Assembly (NCBI GenBank): GCA_020205615.1
Contig: CM035163.1
Location: 46,717,652-46,781,651 of the forward strand
DNA length: 64,000 nt
Source: Panax quinquefolius
Lineage: Eukaryota; Streptophyta; Magnoliopsida; Apiales; Araliaceae
Direction: 5' to 3'
The first letter of the stretch is position 1. The number at the start of each line of letters is the position of its first letter. The translations under genes and the position numbers were made by a program. The notes below the pieces were generated by a model. It was not told the DNA's origin and did not search any database. It worked only from the letters and a program-made list of their open reading frames with translations. Of this stretch, positions 12,079-23,331 are shown one piece after another.

Positions 12079-12453
12079 TTAGAGATCGGAGCGATGAAAA
12101 ATTGAGGCACCTGAACGAGCCAGAGGGAAGTTGTACCGGCAGCGACGCCTCACATGATGGCCGACTGAACGTCGATGGCTTGGGGGCGCATCCTTGGCGT
12201 GAACAAGTGACCGATCTTCATCCAGCAGCTTCCGCACCTGTGGAGGGCCCAAACTAAACTTTTTAGCAGCCATCAGAAAACCTTTAAGAAGGGATTTAGG
12301 AATAGAAGGATTTGATTCAAGAATACTCATAGAGTTAAGGGTTTTACCCTTTGATGTTTTCCCTCTATGTTTCATGCACTGAGAAGAAACCCCAAAATTG
12401 ATACCCAGTCTCTGGCGAAGCCGATTCGAACAACGTTTAGGCTTGGGAGCCAC
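12079..12453 (-). CDS. 124-aa basic hypothetical protein of the CACTA-like element
   Basis: Complete minus-strand ORF beginning MAPKPKRCSNRLRQRLG near the right end of the element, where a transposon-driven transcript would start. The product is basic (Lys/Arg about one fifth), with no signal peptide or membrane segment and no family I recognise. A splice acceptor-like CCACAG occurs at codon 75 or so, and base composition becomes clearly more GC-rich from there (12080-12240), so the ORF may itself be a fusion of two captured fragments. It could be exon 1 of a chimeric transcript running into the pieces at 11256, 10537 and 10273. Confidence 0.35.
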   Translation of the reverse strand: MAPKPKRCSNRLRQRLGINFGVSSQCMKHRGKTSKGKTLNSMSILESNPSIPKSLLKGFLMAAKKFSLGPPQVRKLLDEDRSLVHAKDAPPSHRRSVGHHVRRRCRYNFPLARSGASIFHRSDL

Positions 12454-12800
12454 TATCGATCCTTCTTCCTTTGAACTGGTTGACGAGATCGAGACGGGTT
12501 TGAGAGTGAGAGAGAAGACAGGCTAAGGTTTTGGGCTAAAGAGAGTGCTAGCGTTTTATTTTAATTTCAAATTCACCTCCGCGTTTTTTTTAACCTCCGT
12601 GTTTTTTAGATACATAATATTTTTTTCAAAAAAACGTTATCTAGTTAAAATCAAAAATTACATTTTTTAAATAGATAACGTTTTTTCATATATATTTACA
12701 ACATTTTGTTAAAAAACGTTGTGGAAAAAAATACCACAACATTTTTTATAAAAATATTGTGGTTTAAGTGTTGTTTATTTACTACTTTGTACTGGTAATT

Positions 12801-14219
12801 TGGTTCATCAGTCAAAAAGTTTTGGGACTTTGTAACTGGTACATTGTTTCATAGTGCACTTCTGATATTTTTAGTGTTGTTGTTGTTCTTTAGCAGATCA
12901 CTGCTCCACCATAGTTGATACTATCTTTTTAGAGAGGTGTGAGTTCTTCTTCTTCATGTGCATTAGAAGGCAGCCTTACATATCTCCAGGGCTGATCACT
13001 CTATGATGGTTTCAAAAAACTACGAACTTAGTCTTCTTTGACAGTTTGTACTTGTGGAGTTCTGCTTTTGTAATGAATTCCTCATGATTGATGCTCGATG
13101 ATCCTCTGATGTGAACTTCCTTGAGGATTCTTCTCATATAATAAGTTATGCATGATTGAGCATATAAGGCCCTTTTTATCTTAAGGTGAATGGTCTGCTT
13201 CCATATATAGATTAGCAACCATGTGAGCTTCATTCATGTTAGCTCAGCAAGTCTTCAAGGACAGACTTTAACAAATAAAGATTTAGTCAGAAATTCTTCT
13301 GAAATGTCTTAAGCCTACTGCTGGTTGAATCTACTTGGTTGAAGTCTTCTGCTTCAGCATTCCTTAGTGTGGTCATGAAAGTAATATGCATATAAGTCAA
13401 TCATGTTTGATGATAAAGCATATACTTTGTAACAATCTTATTCATTTATTAATAAAAAGTATTAATTTAGTAAAGGCTTTTAATTATCTACATGATGTTA
13501 TTTTATAATATGTGATAAACTCATAGTTTTAAGCAATGCTTTTAGAATAATGACGATGATCATTCTAATGAGATCTAAATTCTTAGAAAGCTTAAAACTA
13601 AAATAGTTCCTAATCGTTGGATTACTAAATTGGGGATTAGTGAATCCGGATAAATTGGTACATATATTGCTTGCTCATTGGATAATGATGATTGATCTCA
13701 TGATCATTTGTGTGGAGACACTAAAGCAAGTATGTAGGTGCTTATTAGAGAATAAGTTCACTGAACGTGCCTCGCTAAGGAATACCTAATGGAGTTTTAC
13801 TTGTGCGCCATAGGAATTCTGTAGTGATAGTAATCTGATTGATCCTTGAGACTTGTGATCATCATAGTATCTTGTGTATGATAAATTATACTTTGACTTA
13901 TTCCTTAAGACCCTTAGGGTATATCAAAGGGTATGCTTGGGTATAGTAAGTCGAACATGGAGATAATGTATGATCAATAAAGAATCTACCACTTCTAGTA
14001 AAAGAAGAGAAATGCCCTATGTGATTCGATAAATGACAACTCAGTAGTCCTTGGCCAAGGCAGAATGAAATTAGAAAGGAGTTTCTAATTGCATTATTTG
14101 GAGTTGTGCATTTAAGAGTCGAAATACATATAATTAAATAAAATAAGACTTGACAGTAATTCCATGTCTTATATTTAATTGGGACATTGTATGGTGGAAT
14201 GATTGAATTGTACAATAAT
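12801..14219. other. retroelement-derived non-coding flank
   Basis: 12801-13330 continues the sequence interrupted by the CACTA-like element and still has an ACTACGAACTT-type motif at 13018-13028. 13400-14219 is different: AT-rich, no coding content, with a TGTAACAATC start-like string near 13428, and it continues on the far side of element A at 38379-38635. It looks like part of an LTR or leader of an older element that A inserted into, but I could not assign a family. Confidence 0.35.
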
Positions 14220-16527
14220 TGTGACACCCCCAAAATAGATATACATCACCCATTTTGGGTCGCCAAATACATAGTACTGAATACAAATACAAACTTAATT
14301 ATACAACATGAGCTGAGAGTTTTTTACACGAATATTGTCTTCTAGACAATATCCAAACTCAAATAGAGTCCTCATTATATTTATTATCACACTATTTTAT
14401 AGAATAGTTAGGACTACTATAAATGAGGACTTTTACCACATCATTTGTAACATTACGGGTCACGATTATACCGAATGATCTGTGGTCATAATTATACCAA
14501 TCAACAGTCCATCTATGCACGTAAGCCAAAGATAACTTTCATATTAATATAAGCATGAGGATGATGACAATGATATAAGCATTAATCAAACGAAATCAAG
14601 GATAAATTTTAAAGACTTTAAATTTATCCAGAGTTTAAAAATATCCAAATTGTCAACATGATATTGCTTTGTGGAGTAAAATTCAAGAATAATATTCATG
14701 TATGAAAAATAATTTGGATAGAAAAGAAATATATTTTTCGGATGAATAAGACCCAAATGAATAGTACCCTATGAATAGTACTTGAGAATAGTACCTCGTG
14801 AATAGTACCCCAGCATGAAAAGTACCCCAAATACCCGAGTGAATAATATTCGAGTGAATAGTAACTAGGTGAATAGTAACTCGTGAATAGTAACTCGTGA
14901 ATAGTACTCCGGCATGAAAAGTGCCCCGAATACCCGAGTGAATAATATTTGAGTGAATAGTAACTGGGTGAATAGTAACCCATAAATAGTAACTCATGAA
15001 TAGTATTCTGGTATAAAAAGATCAATAATTATCTAGAAAGCTCATAATAATATTTCCATAAAAAGATACTGGATGAAGCACAAATATCAAGGATATTCTA
15101 CTAATTTCACGGAGTATAAAAACAATACTTTAATAGAATGAGTGTAGAATTAGGAATATGAAATGAAATAATATTACTCACATACTACAGAGTATGGAAG
15201 AAAATATTATTTCTACGAATACTAAAAAATATAATATCCCTTACCTCAAAAGAAGACTGGATACTGGAATAGTGAGGTAGCAGACCTCCCTTCTTCTTTC
15301 TCTCTATAATTGCTTTTGTGAGTCTTAGTGAATTGGTGAGAATGAAAGAAGAATGAGCTTCTATTTATAAGAAAATATAGTTTCGATAATTGCACGTTTT
15401 GGGGCTCGAAATATTACAGTATAATACCTTAATCTTTTTCTTCATTTTTAATTTAGTCCTGCAAGTATTATCAAACTTACACCACCTCCCCTAATAGTAC
15501 ATCATGTGAATCAATAGTACATTCATGTGAATTAATAGTTCTATACATGTGAAAAATAGTTACAATATAGTACCTTCATCTATACCTCGATTTTTAATTT
15601 AGTCATGCAAGTATTATCTATCTTGCACCACCTCCCCTAATAGTACATGCATGTGAATCAATAGTACACACATGTGAACAAATAGTTATAAGCATGTGAA
15701 TTAATAGCAATTAATTGCTCATTTATCCGATTAATTGCCTGATTGGTCAATATAACCTCCAGAAATCAATTATTATCGAAATAAATGTCAATTTCCACTA
15801 ACACTAATAATCCCAACATAATGAAACTATCAAATTCATCTTTAATCAACATGAACTTATTCATCATTAATATTATAACTCATAATATTTAACAACCATA
15901 TCATTTCCAGGAAAGAGGGGGCTTTCCGATAAGTATTTCTCCCTATTGGCACGCAATTAGGTGATCAAACCTCTCCTCGACAGAACTTTCTAAACATCAT
16001 CAATATTGCAAATAATAATATGAATAACTTTGTCATCTCAATTATTGATTTAATAATATAGAATAGTGATACTGTGATAATAATTAAATCAATAATATGA
16101 GAGATATTATGCAGCAATTACTATAGCAATAATTGAGTATAATTGAGTGACTTCTCACGTAAGCATCAATAATCAATATCGTGTGCTACTATGCAACCAC
16201 GCGTATTACTTTACTTTTACCACCGGGTAGTTCAACAGTTTAACGGTAAAACTTTTGCTATTATTTTTATAAAAAGATAATTCTGTCGTTTTCTAACTAC
16301 GACAATACTTCCGTTGTGGGGTCCACCAATGATTGTGCCATCGTACGAATATTCCCTGTTAAAACGAATATTCCCCGACCAATCGAATATTATATAACCA
16401 CTTTCTAACTTTGTAAAATTTGTATATACTACCCATAACTATAACATTATATCAAACCCACACCATAATACTAAAAAATATATTTCGAGAAAAATTATTC
16501 TTTATTCATAAAAGTTGGGGTCTTACA
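14220..16527 (-). repeat. 3' LTR of element A
   Basis: 2,308 bp, TG...CA ended, next to the polypurine tract. Compared with the 5' copy (27661-30101 plus 38071-38378, about 2.74 kb) it lacks roughly 430 bp: 27880-28300 has no counterpart after 14430. It contains about ten GAATAGTA units (TACTATTC on the coding strand) between 14759 and 15010, and a second loose array of ATAGTACAT..CATGTGAAT near 15490-15690. Confidence 0.85.
15361..15369 (-). promoter_or_regulatory. TATA box of element A 3' LTR
   Basis: TATAAATAG on minus. The equivalent occurs in the other family members at 31892-31900 and 36948-36956 (D), 48035-48043 (B 3' LTR) and 57202-57210 (C); the B 5' LTR has a mutated TATGAATAG at 39955. 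It probably marks the U3/R boundary region. Confidence 0.6.
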
Positions 16528-16540
16528 ACCTTCCCTTCTT
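16528..16540 (-). other. polypurine tract of element A
   Basis: Minus strand AAGAAGGGAAGGT immediately before the LTR start TGTAAGACC. The same tract (AAGAAGGGGAGGT) occurs in B (46718-46730) and C (63362-63374). Confidence 0.75.
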
Positions 16541-16567
16541 ATGAAATTTTGCCCTCGAAATTAGGGT

Positions 16568-16931
16568 ACGTACCTGATATGTCGAAGAGGTGAGGATACC
16601 TTGACTTCATTTCAGATTCTAACTCCTAGGTCATTTCCTCAACATCGTAGTTTCTCCACAAAACTTTGACTTGAGGTATAACTTTGGAGCGTAGAATATG
16701 ATCCTTCTTATCCAAGATTTTAACAGGTACCTCTTCATACGTTAAATCTTCCGCTATCTCGTTCGGTTCTAATTCAATAATATGGTTCGGGTCTTTCACA
16801 TATTTACGTAACATAGATATGTGAAAAACGTTATGAACACGAGACATACTTGGCAGTAAGGCGAGTCTATAGGCCACAGTTCTTACTTGATCGAGGATTA
16901 TAAATGGGCCAATGAATCAAGGATTGAGCTT
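16568..16931 (-). pseudogene. element A integrase C-terminus with chromodomain
   Basis: End of the pol reading frame, separated from the rest by element E. Recognisable: the integrase C-terminal region (SRVHNVFHISMLRKYVKDP), then a chromodomain-like segment (VKILDKKDHILRSKVIPQVK followed by VLWRNYDVEEMT). A TAG at 16626-16628 stands where the family has Trp (EEMTWELESE in B and C), so the chain is truncated. The chromodomain of such elements targets integration to modified histones; this copy is inactive. Confidence 0.8.
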
Positions 16932-18706
16932 TGTTGGGTAAATTCTATATACGCTCACACGCAAGTATACGTGGTCAACAAGTAATAAAGTGATAAGTTG
17001 ATTATCGTTCCCACATAGAATTATTTAATAAAAATCACCAAATACTAACCCGTAACCAACTCAATCTTATTTAAATGAATGAATTTCAAATTATACAAAT
17101 TAAACTACTATTAAATTCCACTAGTTAAATTAAGATTACGGAGATTTAAGATCACAATTTCACTTATTGCTTCATTTAAATTAACACACTTCTCATCAAT
17201 TATTCTCTATCCTGAATTGTTAATCAAGAACACTAAAGCAGATAAAACTACCTCTCGATACATAATACCCATACTCACTTAAATCCACGTATGATAGAAT
17301 TAAGCAAGACACCCTAATTAACTAATCCACTATATCTCTATGTGAATTACAATTAAAAAGGATTTAAAGCACAAGTTCTCTATAAGATTACATATGGCGT
17401 AAAGGCATATCTCTATCCTAAACACGAATCATGAATTCCATCTATGCAGAAATCACAAACACATTTTATCATGATCAGATTTAAATCAATACTTCATCTC
17501 TCGAGTTCATATAGATTATCACGGTAATTGATGGCCAATCAATTAAGAAATTAAGTCCAAATCACAATAGACAATCCTCACAATAGAACATAATAATTGA
17601 TAGTGAATCATATTAAAATAAACTACACAATAAGATCCATTGTAATCTCAAACAAAGAATTAGTTCATTGAATTAAAACTAAGAATCCACACTTGAATAA
17701 ATAATAAAAGACAAAGATAGAAGAAGATGAGAAGATAGAATCTATTGTCTGTAGATTTGATGCTCTCTCCTTCCTCCTACTTTGAATCTTCAATGGTCTC
17801 TAAGTTGCTTCAATCTCCAAAAACTCTTTAGAACTAGTGTTTTGATCTAATTTACTCTAATCTAATCTAGTGGAATCATATTTCTCCTCTAATCTCCTTT
17901 CTAATCCTTGTTATTCTCCTCCTTTTATAAGCCTTTTTATATGTCTTTAAGTACTCTTGGAAGTCCTTGAGTCAATTGGATCGAAACAATCCTTCCCGAA
18001 CTCAAATTTGGACAAAAAGCGGCTTTTCACAAGATACCTCCGCCTCCATTGCAGAAGTCCTAAAACTTAAAGGGCCCGCCCGTAGGGTACCTACTATTAT
18101 TTTGCAATTGCATATGCACTTGCCAAGAGGTTTTATGAAGGAAAAGCCATGGTGAAAGTCCAATTACCGCCACAAAGTGTCCTCTAGTAACGCGACCTAT
18201 CAAATCGAAGCTATCGACGAGCTCTACAACTTTCATTCTTTGATATTTGAGAAATTCTAGCCGGAACAAAATCGAAATAGAGCTTGAACTAGATGATGTG
18301 TAAATTGCAAGCATGAGAACTCTTAGCTTTGATCTTTGTTGATAAAAAGGCCATAACTGTCGCATCCGAACTCCGATTGGGATGATTCAAAATGTTCTGG
18401 AAAGCTAAGAAGAAGCTCTACAGTATAATCCAAGTTCCAAGCCAAGAACATGCATCCAAATTGGTGTTAAAAGTCCTTCAATCTTCCCTTCTTGCATTTA
18501 CTTGCATATTTTGGTCCAAAAGATGTCCGAATTGCTTTTCTTTACGTTTTCCTTGCTTTTCCTTACCAATAGTCGCTCACACCGCTCCCAAACATATAAC
18601 CTACAAAATGAACACAAAATGCATGAAAAGTAACTAAGACACATGAATATAAGCAACTAATTCAAGTAACAGATACCGGATAAGTAGGTATAAAACCTAC
18701 TTATCA
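16932..18706 (-). repeat. 3' LTR of element E
   Basis: Ends TGTTGGGTAAATT at left and CTACTTATCA at right on plus. Closely similar to the 5' LTR over most of its length, but 18020-18175 differs strongly from the matching GC-rich stretch at 22645-22760. Confidence 0.85.
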
Positions 18707-18720
18707 AATACCCCCAAACT
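18707..18720 (-). other. polypurine tract of element E
   Basis: Minus AGTTTGGGGGTATT directly precedes the LTR start TGATAAGTAGG, as in Athila-type elements. Confidence 0.7.
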
Positions 18721-20150
18721 TAAACCATTGCTTGTCCCCAAGAAACACAACATAATGCAATGCAATGCAATGAAATGCAACTCATCTATATGCCTACGAA
18801 TCCAGCAGTATTGATAGAATCAAATCTATTCACTCGGCCTTAGAGCAATCAAGAAAACACAACAATACTTCATATCAAAACCAATCAACAATTTCTTAGT
18901 CAATCATCAAGTCTTAAACTGTTATTACTGGTATAGTGCGTGTGTGCTCAACATCCATGTTAACTGATATAATGCTAAATACAACACATAATAGATCTCT
19001 TTAAAGGCATCATATAGTGCAAACTCACAAAATTCACGAACAAGCTAAATCAAACAAAGTTCAAACATCCACCAAGTTCAAGAGTCCAATCTGGGATACT
19101 TATGCTTTACTTTGCATTACGGGGGCTTTTTGCTCTTTTCCCATTTTATTGTTTTTTTTTTGTTTTTTTTTTACCATGACTGTGCAATGTCTCATTCCAT
19201 TAGGCTAATAGTTCTACCCCTTAGCGAAGCTTTCGATCAACGACTCCTGACCATATAAAGACCTTAGGTATTAGGTGTAAAGACAATCACCTCGGGCGTA
19301 CTTGCTCAAGTAACAAAGGCCCCGAAACAAGACTAGCCACGATATTTATTATTTTTTTTGAAGCTTATATATCCCAAATTTTTCCCCCAAACTTAAGTTT
19401 TTGTCTAAATTCAGTCATCTCCGCCTTTTCATGTCTTTCATTCATTCAAACTAATATTATCCTTAAGAAGTCCATTATGTGCCAATTTAAACTTAAACAG
19501 TCAACACAGTTATTTCTATCGTGCTAACCTTGATTATACCAGTTTCAAACAGAAAAAGATTCAATTCATAACAACAAATCACATCAAAGCTCTAATAGTC
19601 AGTACTATACTTGTCTATTCAATTCCATTCTCATCATTGGCCAAATTAAACTGAACCATCTAACAACTGGAATCATGCAAGATGAACATAGTAACTAACT
19701 ATTATTTTTGAATTTTTGATTTTTGATTTTTTTTTAAACAAGAAACTGAATATAATGTTATTCAAACTATACTACTATCTGTTACTTACTTATACAACAG
19801 TACTACATGAATGCAAACATAATGAACCTAAACTAAATTAACAACATATGCAACATGACATAACATAAATATGAAACTAAACATGCAATAAAGAACTAAA
19901 CTAAACTCCCCCAAACTTAGCAATTACAATGTCCTAATTGTAAGAATATAGCGGTAAGTATAAGAGAACTTCCCTGTAATCAGCTAAGTGTGATGTGATG
20001 GTGGCGATGGCGGCGACGATCATTTTACTATCCATTGAACCTCCAATACCTGCAATGAAAAGAGACAACATGAATTAAAATAGCACTTTGGAATATAACA
20101 TGATTCCTATCTACTAAATAAACTACGAAAGCATATAAATATAAAAATTC
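18721..20150 (-). other. non-coding interior of element E
   Basis: AT-rich, no credible ORF, with homopolymer runs (T-runs near 19150-19171). Such long spacers between the coding part and the 3' LTR are usual in Athila/Tat elements and their non-autonomous derivatives. Confidence 0.5.
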
Positions 20151-20468
20151 CTGGGTTGTCTCCCAGTCAGCGCTTGATTTATAGTCTTTCAGCCTGACTT
20201 TGCCTGGTCAACGCTATCCAATTCCTCTTCGAAAGTTGAGGAACCCTCCATCCATCAGTAACAAATTGTCCTTTTGGAGGTTCCTAAAGGCGATGGCCAA
20301 TGCATCAAAGTCACCTAGCTTGCTCTGATTGGGTATGATCTCAATCAAGAACGTCCCACAGCTAGGTGTTTTCTCCATTGTGTATGTGATCACTTTGGGG
20401 TATGGAATCTTTTCACACACAATGGGCTCTTCATCTATCTTCTCTTTCTCGTCCCACCATGGATTCAA
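20150..20468 (-). other. Athila-type conserved spacer and 84-aa ORF
   Basis: 20152-20180 (plus CCTGGGTTGTCTCCCAGTC, then AGCGCTTGA) resembles the conserved TGGGTTGCCTCCCA..AGCGCTT block seen in many plant Athila/Tat elements. Next to it is a minus ORF 20214-20468 (MNPWWDEKEKIDEEPIVC...), possibly the tail of a longer degenerate frame. It has no recognised domain and I assign no function. Confidence 0.4.
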
Positions 20469-20699
20469 AATTGTACTCGCTCTTATGTCATAAAGAGCTT
20501 CGCCGATGACATGACTACCAAGTGGGCATCATTTTGCAAATCTGTTCGACACTTTGATCTTTGGTGGAGACCCATTAAGATCTTCGTCGACCTCTATTTC
20601 ATTATCCCCAGTTGTCTCCACACTTCCGATATCTTGTGGCTCATCCAGTCGTAGATTTGGTTTGGGTTCTCTGTCAATTTCGTCATCCATGTCATAAAG

Positions 20700-21416
20700 C
20701 TAAGTGTTTGGAGGAAGATTGCTTATGGCTTTGGTCATTTGCTCTATCTGATCCGCAAGATTTTGAATTAATATCTCTTGATTCTGAATTAACCACTCTT
20801 GATTAATCCTTCTCTCCTCATTTGATGCTATAAACTTGGACAATAATTCCTCCAATCTTGAATTATCTGTCTCAGTTTTGGAATCCATGTATTGAGGACC
20901 ATGGGTTGAAGTGGTGATGAGTTATTCCATCTGGTGCTGAAAATTGTGGCTCGATATTTCTTGACTCATCATCTTCTCCTCTTGGTTTGCTATGACCTTT
21001 GACAGTAATTCCTCCAACTTTGACTTTTCTTCTTTTAATGGAGGTTGATATGAGAATTCCGACATGTATATTGAATTTGGAGTAGAGTATTGGTCTTGAT
21101 AGTTGTAGCTCCATGAAGAATCCGGGTGATACCCCCAAACTTGATGATAATTATCATATGCATACTGGTTGAGGTATTCACCGCTATGTTGTCCCGACCC
21201 AAAACTAATGGTGCATTGATGACTCGGATGGTTGCCATCATAATAGCCACACGTAACTGCCATCCTTCGCCTCCGTTTGGCTGCGATAACCTCCAACGTC
21301 TTCGAATTTGCCTCAATTTGTACTGACTCTATAGAAAATGTATTAAGTCCATTAATCCCTATTTCCCTTGGTTGAGTCATGTTCGTGTATGGCCATTGAT
21401 ACGCAAAGTCATCCAT
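20700..21416 (-). pseudogene. reduced Athila-like gag of element E
   Basis: Begins at ATG 21416 (MDDFAYQWPYTNMTQPRE). An Athila gag-type knuckle remnant, CGYYDGNHPSHQC, sits at about residues 57-69 (the usual CGYCGG..PSH.C with the second Cys replaced by Tyr), followed by a Tyr/Gln-rich stretch and two related segments LEELLSKVIANQEE and LEELLSKFIASNEER. It ends with NLADQIEQMTKAISNLPPNT, the typical gag tail. A frame break lies near 20922. The capsid region of a full gag is absent: knuckle-type sequence starts within 60 residues of the ATG, so the ORF is a drastic internal deletion of gag rather than a working capsid gene. Confidence 0.6.
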
Positions 21417-21526
21417 GGTACCTGAAAAGAGAGAAAAATAGGAAGAGAATTAAATAAAGAGAAAAAAATGTTCAAATTAAGATTAATTTGATTTAAGATA
21501 ATATTGACAAAAAATATTAAACTAAT

Positions 21527-21546
21527 TCCTCGGCAACAGAACCAAA
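21527..21546 (-). other. primer-binding site of element E (tRNA-Asp)
   Basis: Minus TTGGTTCTGTTGCCGAGGAA, four bases inside the 5' LTR. It matches the TGGCGCCGTTGCCGGGGA type complementary to tRNA-Asp with a few changes. Confidence 0.65.
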
Positions 21547-21550
21547 AGCT

Positions 21551-23331
21551 TGTTGGGTAAATTCTATATACGCTCACACGCAAGTATACGTGGTCAACAG
21601 TTAATAAAGTGATAAGTTGAGTATCATTCCCACAGAGAATTATTTAATAAAAATCACCAAATACTAACCCATAACCAACTCAATCTTATTTAAACGAATG
21701 AATTTCAAATTATATAAATTAAACTACTATTAAATTCCACTACTTAAATTAAGATTACGGAGATTTAAGATCACAACTTCACTTATTGCTTCATTTAAGT
21801 TAACACACTTCTCATCAATTATTCTCTATCCCAAATTGTTAATCAAGAACACTAAAACAGACAAAACCATCTCTCGATGCAAAATACCCATACTCACTTA
21901 AATCCACAGATGATAGAATTAAGCAAGACACCCTAATTAACTAATCCACTATATCTCTATGTGAATTATAATTAAAAAGGATTTAAAGCACAAGTTCTCT
22001 ATAAGATTACATATGGCGTAAAGGCATATCTCTATCCTAAACACGAATCATGAATTCCATCTATGTAGAAATCACAACCACATGCTATCATGATCAGATC
22101 TAAATCAATACTTCATCTCTCGAGTTCAAATAGATTATCACGGTAATTGATGGCCAATCAATTAAGCAAATAATTCCAAATCACAATAGACAATCCTCAC
22201 AATATAACATAATAATTGATAGCGAATCATATTAAAATAAACTACACAATAAGATCCATTGTAATCTCAAACAAAGAATTAGTTCATTGAATTAAAACTA
22301 AGAATCCACACTTGAATAAACAATAAAAGACAAAGATAGAAGAAGATGAGAAGATAGAATCTATTGTCTGTAGATTTGATGCTCTCTCCTTCCTCCTACT
22401 TTGAATCTTCAATGGTCTCCAAGTTGCTTCAATCTCCAAAAACTCTTTAGAACTAGTGTTTTGATCTAATTTACCCTAATCTAATCTAGTGGAATCATAT
22501 TTCTCCTCTAATCTCCTTTCTAATCCTTGTTATTCTCCTCCTTTTATAATCCTTTTTATATGTCTGTAAGTCCTCTTGGAAGTCCTTGAGTCAATTGGAT
22601 CGAAACAATCCTTTCCAAACTCAAATTTGGACAAAAACTGGCTTTTCTGCGCATACCCCCGCCCCGGCAGGGTCCTAAGGCTTAAAGGGCCTGCCCCGGC
22701 GGGGATACCTACTATTTTGTAGCTGTTATGCCCGCCCCGGCGGGGGTCCAATTTCTACCACAGCGTCCTCTGGTAAAACGGCCATAACCTTTGATTCGGG
22801 AGGAGTTACGGGGCCTATGACCTATCAAATCGAAGCTATCGACGAGCTCTAAAACTTTCATTCTTTGAGATTTGAGAAATTCTGGACGGAACAAAATCTA
22901 AATAGAGCTTGAAGTAGATGCTATGTAAATTGCAAGCACGAGAACTCTTAGTTTTGATCTTCGTTGATAAAAAGGCCATAACTCTCGCATCCGAACTCCG
23001 ATTGGGATGATTCAAAATGTTTCAGAAAGCTAAGAAGAAGCTCTACAGTATAATCTAAGTTCAAAGCCAAGAACATGCATCCAAATTTGTGTTAAAAGTC
23101 CTTCAATCTTCCCTTCTTGCATTTACTTGCATATTTTGGTCCAATGGATGTCCGAATTGCTTTTCTTTGCGTTTTCCTTGCTTTTCCTTACCAATAGTCG
23201 CTCACACCACTCCCAAACATATAGCCTATAAAATGAACATAAAATGCATGAAAAGTAACTAAGACACATGAATATAAGCAACTAATTTAAGTAACAGATA
23301 CCGAATAAGTAGGTATAAAACCTACTTATCA
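21551..23331 (-). repeat. 5' LTR of element E
   Basis: 1,781 bp. It holds a GC-rich island at 22649-22757 with three variants of GCCCCGGCGGGG inside otherwise AT-rich DNA, which the 3' LTR lacks. Confidence 0.85.

Larger units (their letters stand above)
8905..12797. mobile_element. CACTA-like DNA transposon with captured host gene pieces
   Basis: Left end CACTACTACAAAACAG; right end (read inward on minus) TACCAGTACAAAGTAG. The two match at about 22 of the outer 28 positions and share GTAAATAAA. Both are flanked by ATT (8902-8904 and 12798-12800), the 3-bp duplication expected of En/Spm (CACTA) elements. Subterminal repeats of the type AAACGTTGTGG/CCACAACGTTT crowd both ends, also typical of CACTA elements. 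At 3,893 bp it holds no transposase that I can see; instead the minus strand has exon-like fragments of actin, a DUF863-type gene and others. It therefore looks like a non-autonomous, gene-capturing (Pack-CACTA) element. The right terminal base is T where C is expected, a probable mutation. Confidence 0.7.
16932..23331 (-). mobile_element. element E: non-autonomous Athila/Tat-like LTR element
   Basis: 6.4-kb minus-strand element with a perfect AGCTT duplication (16927-16931 and 23332-23336) and paired LTRs starting TGATAAGTAGG and ending TACCCAACA (1,775 and 1,781 bp). The primer site matches tRNA-Asp (TGGTTCTGTTGCCGAGGAA) and the polypurine tract is AGTTTGGGGGTATT; both are hallmarks of Athila/Tat Ty3/gypsy elements. 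The 2.84-kb interior has only a reduced gag-like ORF and no RT or integrase, so it depends on an autonomous partner. It sits inside element A's integrase and is therefore younger than A. Confidence 0.85.

Noticed and set aside
14759..15010. Possible CRISPR-like spaced repeat array
   Set aside because: Units are short, spacers irregular and similar to each other, and the setting is a plant LTR.
14683..15025. Minus-strand ORFs of about 105 aa with repeating YYS/VTIH, and similar ones at 28466-28863 and 39393-39725
   Set aside because: They are translations of the TACTATTCAC array in the LTR; overlapping frames are open simply because the repeat lacks stops.
18060..18365. 101-aa minus ORF in element E LTR (also 22712-22894)
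   Set aside because: LTR sequence with no coding features; the two LTRs give different frames and lengths.
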